NCBI GenBank assembly: GCA_948435975.1
Contig: CAOJHG010000177.1
Span: 1 to 5,428, forward strand
From: an uncultured Oscillibacter sp.
Lineage (GTDB): Bacteria; Bacillota; Clostridia; Oscillospirales; Oscillospiraceae
Length of the DNA stretch: 5,428 bases
Reading direction: 5' to 3'
The notes beneath the pieces are model-generated. The model was not told the DNA's origin. It searched no databases and was given only the letters and a program-made list of their open reading frames with translations. Position numbers and translations under genes: made by a program. This document shows positions 1 through 4,334 of this stretch, in pieces. The first letter of the stretch is position 1; every line of letters starts with the position of its first letter.

Positions 1-54
1 TGGGATTCCGTAAAATGGAAGGATTTTTTCTCCCTGCGGAACCAAATAAAGCCC

Positions 55-87
55 GGCAGACGCCCCAATGTGCTGGGGACGTTTGCC
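55..87 (-). promoter_or_regulatory. Stable hairpin at the predicted 5' end of a leftward transcript
   Basis: The arms GGCA-x-ACG-CCCC (55-66) and GGGG-A-CGT-x-TGCC (75-87) pair as a stem of 11 Watson-Crick pairs, with one bulged base (79) and one mismatch position (59/83), around an 8-nt loop. On the minus strand the mismatch is A.C; on the plus strand it is a G.U wobble. Downstream on the minus strand comes GGGCTTTATTT, which is only a poor U-tract. It could be a 5' stabilising or attenuating hairpin of the transcript starting near 88, or a weak terminator for the AI-2E gene. Confidence 0.5.
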
Positions 88-94
88 AGGCTGT

Positions 95-123
95 ATTGTA
101 CACGAATCCCCCAAGGATTGCAA
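95..123 (-). promoter_or_regulatory. Leftward sigma-A promoter, TTGCAA-17-TACAAT
   Basis: Read on the minus strand, TTGCAA (118-123) is followed after exactly 17 bp by TACAAT (95-100), a -10 box with five of six consensus bases. It lies directly downstream of the AI-2E stop codon and points out of the window. Transcription would start near 88, which is one base before the hairpin at 55-87. In Bacillus subtilis the AI-2E-type gene yrrI lies immediately upstream of alaS, so alaS is a possible target, but this is inference only because no start codon of that gene is visible. Confidence 0.55.
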
Positions 124-129
124 GGCTTT

Positions 130-1362
130 TCATGAATTTTCCGGCTTCTTAGGAGATGGCCTGCCCATGTCAGGGTGTTCCGTGATGTAGGCGTTGGTAT
201 CCATTGGCAGCCCTTTTTTCCGAAGGCGGACATCCAGGATGAAATTGGCCGCGCAATAGAGACAGGCGCACACCGGCACGCCGAAGAACATGCCTGCGAG
301 TCCGAAGAAGCCGCCGCCGACCAGGATTGCGACAATGACCCACAGACTGGAGAGGCCCGTTTTGTCCCCCAGGATTTTGGGACCAATCACGTTTCCATCC
401 AACTGCTGGAGGGCCAGGACGAAGATTACAAAATACAGCGCCTTCATCGGGGAGACCAGCAGAATGAGGAAGGTGCTGGGAATGGCCCCCAGGAAGGGAC
501 CGAAGAAGGGGATGATGTTGGTGACGCCCACGATGACGGATACCAGGGGCGTATAGGGAAAGCCGAGGATAGAACAGCAGGCAAAGCATAAAATACCGAT
601 GATAATGGAGTCCAGCAGCTTCCCCCGGACGAAGCCGGAGAAAATGCTGTCCATCTTCCGCACGCCCCGCAGGACCCACTTGACATTTTCGCGGGAGAAG
701 AGGCTGAACGCCAGCATCCGTCCGCAGGCGGCACAGTGCTCTTTGGTGGCCAGAAGGTAGATGGAAGCGATGATGCCTACCAGCAGGTCCTTGGCGAAGT
801 TCAGCAGGGTCAAAACGCCGCCGGAGACCGTGCTCATAACAGTCTGCACTTGAGGGAGGATGTTGGGGATGTTCCGCAGCCAGCTATTGATATCCTGGAA
901 ATAGCCCGCCATCTGCTCGGAGACCCAGTTGGCAATATCAGGATTCGTCTCCAGGAGGTGGAAGATCCAGTCGCTGATAGTGCGGTAGTAATTATCCGCG
1001 TTGGAGATCAGTTGAAGGATGCTCTTGTAGAGTTCTGGAAGCAGCACGGAGGCCAGCAGATAGAACAGGAAGAAAATGACCATCCAGCTCATAAGGATGC
1101 TGACCGTCCGGACGATGGCGGAGAAGTGCCGTCCTTTGGCCTTGGCTCTCTGCACAGGAACGGCGAAAAGCTGCCGCTCAAAGAAGTTCACCATCGGGGC
1201 CAGCAGGTAGGCAATGAATGCGCCGTATAGAATGGGCTGTACCGCCTTGAGGAAAGACAGTACCATTTTCCCGCCGAACAAGGTATCATAAAAGAGAATG
1301 ATCGCTGCTGCCGTACAGAAGGCCGTCACGCCCAGCAGGATATACCGGTCTTTGTGTTCCAT
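130..1362 (-). CDS. AI-2E family transporter (polytopic membrane protein)
   Basis: This 410-residue integral membrane protein belongs to the AI-2E transporter family (formerly UPF0118). Hydrophobic segments are visible near residues 8-26, 36-58, 84-108, 182-206, 248-267, 270-303, 305-320 and 338-378, fitting the family's usual eight membrane spans. An amphipathic, Trp-rich stretch (110-180) forms the large extracytoplasmic region typical of the family. Conserved family motifs are present: TNIIPFFGPFLGAIP (281-295), QQLDGNVIGPKILG (319-332) and GLSSLWVIVAILVGG followed by GVPV (336-364). The start ATG has an AAGGA-type ribosome site about 10 bases upstream and lies about 20 nt from a good promoter. 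It is divergent from the lipid kinase gene. The substrate is unknown: the family name comes from E. coli TqsA, linked to autoinducer-2 export, but other members act as Na+/H+ antiporters, so a quorum-sensing role should not be assumed. The charged 30-residue C-terminal tail is probably cytoplasmic. Confidence 0.93.
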   Translation of the reverse strand: MEHKDRYILLGVTAFCTAAAIILFYDTLFGGKMVLSFLKAVQPILYGAFIAYLLAPMVNFFERQLFAVPVQRAKAKGRHFSAIVRTVSILMSWMVIFFLFYLLASVLLPELYKSILQLISNADNYYRTISDWIFHLLETNPDIANWVSEQMAGYFQDINSWLRNIPNILPQVQTVMSTVSGGVLTLLNFAKDLLVGIIASIYLLATKEHCAACGRMLAFSLFSRENVKWVLRGVRKMDSIFSGFVRGKLLDSIIIGILCFACCSILGFPYTPLVSVIVGVTNIIPFFGPFLGAIPSTFLILLVSPMKALYFVIFVLALQQLDGNVIGPKILGDKTGLSSLWVIVAILVGGGFFGLAGMFFGVPVCACLYCAANFILDVRLRKKGLPMDTNAYITEHPDMGRPSPKKPENS

Positions 1363-1388
1363 GCGTTCACCGTCCTTTTCATAAATTC

Positions 1389-1417
1389 ATTGTACGTCAT
1401 GCGGAGAGGAATTGCAA
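1389..1417 (-). promoter_or_regulatory. Promoter of the AI-2E gene, TTGCAA-17-TACAAT
   Basis: On the minus strand TTGCAA (1412-1417) is separated by 17 bp from TACAAT (1389-1394). The predicted start is near 1382, giving a 5' leader of about 20 nt before the ATG at 1362. The -35 hexamer is its own reverse complement and is also used by the rightward promoter of the lipid kinase gene. Confidence 0.7.
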
Positions 1418-1433
1418 TCCTGTTTTTCGCATG
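1398..1433. repeat. Inverted repeat CATGCG/CGCATG around the shared -35 box
   Basis: CATGCG (1398-1403) and its exact reverse complement CGCATG (1428-1433) flank a nested dyad made of AGG (1407-1409), ATTGCAAT (1411-1418, itself palindromic) and CCT (1419-1421). The outer arms lie inside the spacers of the two divergent promoters, so a protein bound here could affect both. The arms are short, and coincidence is possible. Confidence 0.35.
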
Positions 1434-1440
1434 TTATACT
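1412..1440 (+). promoter_or_regulatory. Promoter of the lipid kinase-NUDIX unit, TTGCAA-17-TATACT, extended -10
   Basis: TTGCAA (1412-1417) is followed after 17 bp by TATACT (1435-1440). TG at 1432-1433 gives an extended -10 (TGnTATACT). Transcription would start near 1447, leaving a leader of about 42 nt with the ribosome site AGGAGG at 1473-1478. The promoter shares its -35 hexamer with the leftward AI-2E promoter. Confidence 0.75.
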
Positions 1441-1472
1441 ATTTTTAACACAAAATTCGAGATATCGTTGGC

Positions 1473-1478
1473 AGGAGG
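1473..1478 (+). promoter_or_regulatory. Ribosome binding site that fixes the lipid kinase start
   Basis: AGGAGG stands 10 bases before the ATG at 1489. Together with the promoter at 1412-1440 it rules out the longer in-frame start at 1354. Confidence 0.8.
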
Positions 1479-1488
1479 AAAGGACGCC

Positions 1489-2376
1489 ATGAAGCAGCGC
1501 AAGGCACTCATGATTATCAATCCCAAGGCAGGAAGAAAGAAATCCCGTGGCCCGCTGTTTGACGCAGTGCGGATTTTGTCGGAAGCGGGATATCTTATCG
1601 CCGTCCACCAGACCACCGCCCCCAATGACGGCGCAGAGACCGCTGCACGGGAGGGAAAGAACTATGACCTGATTGTGGCTGTAGGCGGAGACGGCACCTT
1701 GAACGAGGTGGTTTCCGGCCTGATGAAGCTGGAGGAACGGCCGCTGTTAGGCTATCTGGCCCAGGGGAGTACCAACGATTTTGCCTCCAGCCTTCGGATT
1801 TCCCGGAATCCAGCCTCTGCCGCGGCGGCGGTTGCAAGGAATGTTCCCCGGAAGCTGGACGTAGGGCAGTGGAACGAGCGTCATTTTGTTTATGTGGCCT
1901 CTTTCGGCGCGTTTACCCGAAGCTCTTACGCCGCGCCTCAAACAGCGAAGAACGCTCTGGGACATTTCGCCTATATCCTGGAAGGAATGAAGGATCTGAA
2001 TACCCTGCGGCCCTACCAGGTGCATATAAACGCCGGCGGAGAGGAGCTGGATGGGGAGTACCTGTTCGGTGCAGTGTGCAATTCCACGTCCATCGGAGGC
2101 CTGATGAAGCTGGACCCAGAGCGGGTGGTGTTGGATGACGGCCTTTTTGAGATGCTGCTGATCCCCAGCCCCAAGACTGCCGCCGATCTCCAGGGCCTGG
2201 TTTATGCCCTGCTGAATCAGGAGTATGACAGCCAGGGCTTGGTATTCCGCCATGTGTCTCATATCCACTTGGAAACAGAGGAGGTCCTGCCCTGGTCTCT
2301 GGATGGAGAGTATGCTCCCAGTCTTCCAGTAATTGATATTGAAAATCGCCGCCAGGCTCTGACCATGCTGCTGTGA
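1489..2376 (+). CDS. Diacylglycerol kinase family lipid kinase (YegS/DgkB/BmrU type)
   Basis: This 295-residue cytosolic or membrane-associated enzyme has the diacylglycerol kinase catalytic fold, which phosphorylates a lipid hydroxyl with ATP. Visible motifs are the N-terminal NPKAG (11-15), the nucleotide-binding GGDGTLNEV (66-74), GSTNDFA (93-99), the LDDGLFE acidic patch (215-221) and SLDGE (270-274). Asp68, Asp97, Asp124, Asp216/217 and Glu274 lie where the conserved acidic residues of the DgkB/YegS family are expected. The length is typical. The reading frame is open further upstream to 1354, but that extension would run through the promoter at 1412-1440. The ATG at 1489 follows AGGAGG with 10 bases spacing and is the better start. 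The stop overlaps the next gene's ATG (TGATG), so the two are probably translationally coupled. The exact lipid (diacylglycerol, phosphatidylglycerol, undecaprenol or another) cannot be read from sequence. In Firmicutes such kinases commonly recycle diacylglycerol left by lipoteichoic acid synthesis. Confidence 0.92.
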   Translation: MKQRKALMIINPKAGRKKSRGPLFDAVRILSEAGYLIAVHQTTAPNDGAETAAREGKNYDLIVAVGGDGTLNEVVSGLMKLEERPLLGYLAQGSTNDFASSLRISRNPASAAAAVARNVPRKLDVGQWNERHFVYVASFGAFTRSSYAAPQTAKNALGHFAYILEGMKDLNTLRPYQVHINAGGEELDGEYLFGAVCNSTSIGGLMKLDPERVVLDDGLFEMLLIPSPKTAADLQGLVYALLNQEYDSQGLVFRHVSHIHLETEEVLPWSLDGEYAPSLPVIDIENRRQALTMLL

Positions 2377-2984
2377 TGGGAGAGCTGGAGAAATTGGCAG
2401 CCCGCTTCAAAGGTCATGAGCCAGAGCTTTTAGGGGCGAAAAGGAGCTATGCGGTTCTCTGTCCCCTGGTGGAGCGGGAAGGGGGAGAACTGCATCTGCT
2501 GTATGAGGTTCGAGCGGCCCAGCTTCGGCAGGGGGGAGAGGTATGCTTCCCTGGCGGGCGGCGGGAACCGGGAGAGACGGCGGAGGAATGCGCACTCAGA
2601 GAAACCGAGGAGGAACTGCGTGTCCCCAGAGGAGAGGTCCAGCTTTTTGGGCCTATGGACTTCATCTGTAACCAGCGGGGATTTTTGCTGCGGCCTTTTT
2701 TGGGGCTTGTGTCTCCGAGGGGCTTTGCAGCAATGCGCCCTTCTCCGGCAGAGGTGGCGGAGACATTTACTGTTCCTCTGTCCTATTTTCAGAACACGCC
2801 GCCGGAAATCTGGCGCTATGACCTGACGCCCCAGGTGCCGGAGACTTTTCCTTATGAATCGGTGGGGATTTCCAGGGACTATGCCTGGGCGGGCGGACAG
2901 GTGGAGGTTCCGGTATGGCACTGGGAAAAACATGTCATCTGGGGCATGACCGCCCGCATCACCAAAGACCTGGTAAAGCCGTAG
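2376..2984 (+). CDS. NUDIX hydrolase, CoA pyrophosphatase type
   Basis: This 202-residue NUDIX protein resembles the bacterial CoA pyrophosphatases (NudL/YeaB group), which split coenzyme A or its derivatives into 3',5'-ADP and 4'-phosphopantetheine. The Nudix box starts at Gly61 and keeps the metal-binding core: Gly61, Glu67, Arg75-Glu76 and Glu79-Glu80. The segment just before it, LLYEVRAAQLRQGGEVCFPG (41-60), matches the CoA-specific signature (LLTxRS...GQVxFPGG). The C-terminal HVIWGMTARI (186-195) is also typical. Two non-catalytic box positions differ from consensus: Thr77 at a usually aliphatic site and Arg82 where Gly is usual. The ATG at 2376 overlaps the lipid kinase stop by one base. 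A GTG at 2373 is in frame, but neither start has a clear ribosome site of its own, which points to translational coupling. Substrate assignment rests on motif similarity. Confidence 0.87.
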   Translation: MGELEKLAARFKGHEPELLGAKRSYAVLCPLVEREGGELHLLYEVRAAQLRQGGEVCFPGGRREPGETAEECALRETEEELRVPRGEVQLFGPMDFICNQRGFLLRPFLGLVSPRGFAAMRPSPAEVAETFTVPLSYFQNTPPEIWRYDLTPQVPETFPYESVGISRDYAWAGGQVEVPVWHWEKHVIWGMTARITKDLVKP

Positions 2985-2998
2985 AGAAGAGCCCGCCG

Positions 2999-3028
2999 AA
3001 AAAAGAAAACCGCCCAGGCGGACGGTTT
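2999..3028 (-). terminator. Rho-independent terminator of carD
   Basis: AAACCGCC (3007-3014) pairs with GG-A-CGGTTT (3020-3028) across a bulged A and a 5-nt loop. On the minus strand the hairpin is followed by TTTTCTTTTTT (2999-3009, partly in the stem), a good U-tract, so it terminates leftward transcription from carD. On the plus strand only a short TTTCT follows, so it may also weakly end the lipid kinase-NUDIX transcript. It is the only hairpin seen between the two convergent units. Confidence 0.8.
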
Positions 3029-3042
3029 CTGGAGAAAATGGC

Positions 3043-3573
3043 TTATGCGTTCATGGAGCCGGCGGGGACGCCTTGATCGACCCGGCGGACGATATAGTTT
3101 TGCACCTCATCAAAGGGAATGCCCAAGGCAATGGACAGTTCCCCATATAGAAGACGCTCTGCCTGCTTCATATACCGCTCGTCAATCATACCCAGCCGGC
3201 GTTTCTGGGATTCCACCTGCCTGCGTTTGGCGTAGATGGACTTCACCATTTCCACCAGGTCACGGCAGTCGCTGCTGCGCATGGCAGACTGATAGTGCTG
3301 CGCCAAAGCCTGAAGGGTGGGGGCACGGCAGGCATCTGCTTGGATGGAGGGAATCAGGTCGATCAGTGCCTCTGCCTCCTCAGCGGAAATGACCGGACGC
3401 ATGGGGACCTTTTCGTTGTCTACCGGTGTGTAGATGACGCCGTCCTGATGGAGAGGAGAGAGCACATAATACTGCTTGTTCCGGTCCGTGCCGGTGAGAT
3501 TGGGTTTTGCGACCTCCTCCACGCGGCAAACGCCGGTAGCGCCGTATACCACCATATCTCCTGGATGAAACAT
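3043..3573 (-). CDS. carD: CarD family transcriptional regulator
   Basis: This 176-residue protein has the CarD/CdnL layout. The N-terminal Tudor-like RNA polymerase-interacting domain (about 1-62) starts with FHPGDMVVYGATGVCRVEEV and continues through YYVLSPL (36-42) and the strand VIYTPVDNEKVPMRP (46-60). A helical C-terminal domain (about 64-165) carries a basic patch, KRRQVESQKRR (116-126), and the ending ERLLYGELSIALGIP. CarD proteins bind the RNA polymerase beta subunit and the upstream edge of the transcription bubble, and affect open-complex stability at many promoters. In mycobacteria they influence rRNA promoters and stress survival; the role in Clostridia is less clear. AAAAGGAGG lies 8 bases before the ATG, a very strong ribosome site. 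The gene is monocistronic or downstream of ruvX on the same strand, with 244 bp between them, and ends at an intrinsic terminator. Confidence 0.93.
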   Translation of the reverse strand: MFHPGDMVVYGATGVCRVEEVAKPNLTGTDRNKQYYVLSPLHQDGVIYTPVDNEKVPMRPVISAEEAEALIDLIPSIQADACRAPTLQALAQHYQSAMRSSDCRDLVEMVKSIYAKRRQVESQKRRLGMIDERYMKQAERLLYGELSIALGIPFDEVQNYIVRRVDQGVPAGSMNA

Positions 3574-3581
3574 AAGGGTGC

Positions 3582-3590
3582 CCTCCTTTT
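3582..3590 (-). promoter_or_regulatory. Strong ribosome binding site of carD
   Basis: AAAAGGAGG on the minus strand ends 8 bases before the ATG at 3573. It is among the closest matches to the anti-Shine-Dalgarno sequence in the window and supports high translation of carD. Confidence 0.8.
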
Positions 3591-3646
3591 AAATAAGTAG
3601 CCGCTTCGCCGGGCGTTTCGTATGCCTTGGAGTGCCGGGACAGTAG

Positions 3647-3675
3647 GCTATATCCTTAGTTTACCACATTTTGAA
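3647..3675 (-). promoter_or_regulatory. Possible carD promoter, TTCAAA-17-TATAGC
   Basis: In the 244-bp spacer upstream of carD the best candidate pair on the minus strand is TTCAAA (3670-3675) and TATAGC (3647-3652), each with four of six consensus bases and a 17-bp spacer. The leader would be about 67 nt. A competing pair is TTGTAT, 17 bp, TAAAAC (overlapping 3677-3705). Neither is strong, so the carD promoter is uncertain, and read-through from ruvX is possible because no terminator is visible behind ruvX. Confidence 0.3.
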
Positions 3676-3695
3676 GGTTTTATGTAAGAGGGATT

Positions 3696-3705
3696 TTGTA
3701 TACAA
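3696..3705. repeat. 10-bp perfect palindrome TTGTATACAA in the carD upstream region
   Basis: TTGTATACAA is its own reverse complement and lies in the AT-rich spacer between ruvX and carD, about 125 bp from the carD ATG. Its GT-AT-AC core resembles operators of GntR-type regulators (inverted GT...AC). It could be an operator for carD, but a palindrome of this length can occur by chance in AT-rich DNA. Confidence 0.25.
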
Positions 3706-3817
3706 TCGCAAAAGTTTGTGAAATCTCTACAAAAATTATGCGCCATATTCGAAAAAATAGAGGGAAATTCTGTGTGATGACTGGTAAGATTTTTTATTTT
3801 CTGACAATATCTCCATT

Positions 3818-4234
3818 TCAGCAGTTCTTTTTATAGGTGAGATAGCCCTCCAGAATGAGCGCGGCGGCAACAGAGTCTACAATCTTTTTCCGCTTTTTCC
3901 CATTTTTTCCGGCGTTGAAGAGAATCTGGTGAGCGTCGATAGTGGTGCGCCGCTCGTCCCAAAGAACCACCGGAAGACCTGTGCCCTTCCGCAGCAGCGC
4001 TGCCAGTTCTTCGGCTTTTTCTGCGCGGGGACCTACAGTTCCATCCATGTTCCGGGGATAGCCCAGGACCAGTTCCTCCGCACCATGCTCCTGGGCCAAG
4101 GCGGCGATTTGTTCCGCTACAGCCTCTGGCCGGTAGGCGTGAATGGTGGTGGTGTAGCCCGCCAAGAAACCGGTGGGGTCGGAGACTGCAATACCTGTGT
4201 GGGCGTCTCCATAGTCAATGGCCATAATACGCAT
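3818..4234 (-). CDS. ruvX: YqgF/RuvX family RNase H-fold nuclease (putative Holliday junction resolvase)
   Basis: This 138-residue protein has the whole YqgF core. It shows the first catalytic aspartate in MAIDYGDAHTGIAVSD (4-19), LGYPRNMDGTVG (58-68), the WDERRTT motif (92-98) and the last aspartate in KIVDSVAAALILEGYL (117-132). The RNase H-like fold uses these acidic residues for metal-dependent cleavage. The family is annotated as a putative Holliday junction resolvase, and in E. coli YqgF is linked to 5' processing of pre-16S rRNA. The frame is open up to 4345, but that extension crosses the promoter. The ATG at 4234 has GAGG 7 bases upstream and begins at the family's usual N-terminus. 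An ATG at 4225 is in frame but lacks a ribosome site. The usual Arg of the DYGxxRxG motif is His12 here. It is divergent from the SUKH gene; carD follows on the same strand. Confidence 0.93.
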   Translation of the reverse strand: MRIMAIDYGDAHTGIAVSDPTGFLAGYTTTIHAYRPEAVAEQIAALAQEHGAEELVLGYPRNMDGTVGPRAEKAEELAALLRKGTGLPVVLWDERRTTIDAHQILFNAGKNGKKRKKIVDSVAAALILEGYLTYKKNC

Positions 4235-4250
4235 ATTCGCGCCTCGCTTT

Positions 4251-4279
4251 CTGCATGTTAAGAAATTGGGGCTTATTAT
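4251..4279 (+). promoter_or_regulatory. Weak candidate promoter for the SUKH gene
   Basis: TATTAT (4274-4279, five of six consensus bases) lies 17 bp after CTGCAT (4251-4256), a poor -35 box. The -10 overlaps the minus-strand -10 of ruvX almost completely. No better rightward promoter is visible in the 100-bp spacer. Confidence 0.3.
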
Positions 4280-4304
4280 ATCACAGCTCGAAAAGAGGAT
4301 GCAA
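4275..4304 (-). promoter_or_regulatory. Promoter of ruvX, TTGCAT-18-TATAAT, extended -10
   Basis: On the minus strand TTGCAT (4299-4304) and a perfect TATAAT (4275-4280) are separated by 18 bp. TGA directly before the -10 box gives the extended form TGnTATAAT. Transcription would start near 4268, about 34 nt before the ruvX ATG. Confidence 0.75.
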
Positions 4305-4319
4305 GCCCGATTTAGCCTG

Positions 4320-4328
4320 AAAGGAGGT
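4320..4328 (+). promoter_or_regulatory. Ribosome binding site that fixes a TTG start
   Basis: AAAGGAGGT ends 6 bases before TTG at 4335-4337. It is a near-perfect Shine-Dalgarno sequence at ideal spacing and no ATG or GTG lies at a suitable distance in this frame, so the SUKH gene most likely starts at TTG. Confidence 0.8.
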
Positions 4329-4334
4329 GCTGAG

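Larger units (their letters stand above)
1..129. other. Left-edge region without a convincing gene
   Basis: No recognisable protein is encoded here. Several frames happen to be open. One rightward frame runs from position 1 to a TGA at 133-135, overlapping the end of the AI-2E gene, and two leftward frames run off the left edge. None gives a recognisable protein, and the rightward frame uses codons that are rare elsewhere in the window (AGA, CGA, ATA). What can be supported is a leftward sigma-A-like promoter (95-123) and a hairpin (55-87). A second, weaker stem can form between 3-10 and 37-43 (TTCCG with CGGAA plus GG with CC across a bulged A). The region therefore reads best as the promoter and leader of a leftward gene outside the window. 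A 3' end of a convergent gene cannot be excluded. Confidence 0.5.

Noticed and set aside
1..45. T-box-like string (TGGTTCCGC on the minus strand) in the left-edge leader
   Set aside because: It matches the T-box core only partly. A T-box leader needs a long Stem I and specifier loop between promoter and T-box, but the promoter here is only about 50 bases away.
1..135. Possible 3' end of a rightward gene ending at a TGA at 133-135
   Set aside because: The frame is open but gives no recognisable protein, uses rare codons and coincides with a leftward promoter and hairpin. Other frames are open here too, so openness carries little weight.
736..1230. 164-codon open frame antisense to the AI-2E gene
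   Set aside because: It mirrors the codons of a clear membrane protein gene; the product is charged, low-complexity and unlike any family, with no ribosome site or promoter.
1354..1488. Upstream in-frame extension of the lipid kinase (45 extra residues)
   Set aside because: It crosses the promoter at 1412-1440, has no ribosome site, and the family's N-terminus starts with the NPKAG strand just after the ATG at 1489.
1747..2410. Long minus-strand frames (173 and 165 codons) inside the lipid kinase gene
   Set aside because: They are shadows of the kinase coding strand; the kinase motifs GGDGT and STNDFA leave no doubt about the real frame.
3045..3600. Plus-strand frames opposite carD
   Set aside because: They are antisense shadows of carD without family motifs or start signals.
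3574..3817. Small RNA or riboswitch in the ruvX-carD spacer
   Set aside because: The spacer is AT-rich with no GC-rich stem plus U-tract and no recognisable riboswitch core. Only the short palindrome and weak promoter candidates remain.
4218..4334. Longer SUKH protein starting at ATG 4218
   Set aside because: This start lies inside ruvX without a ribosome site, while AAAGGAGGT stands at ideal distance from TTG 4335.
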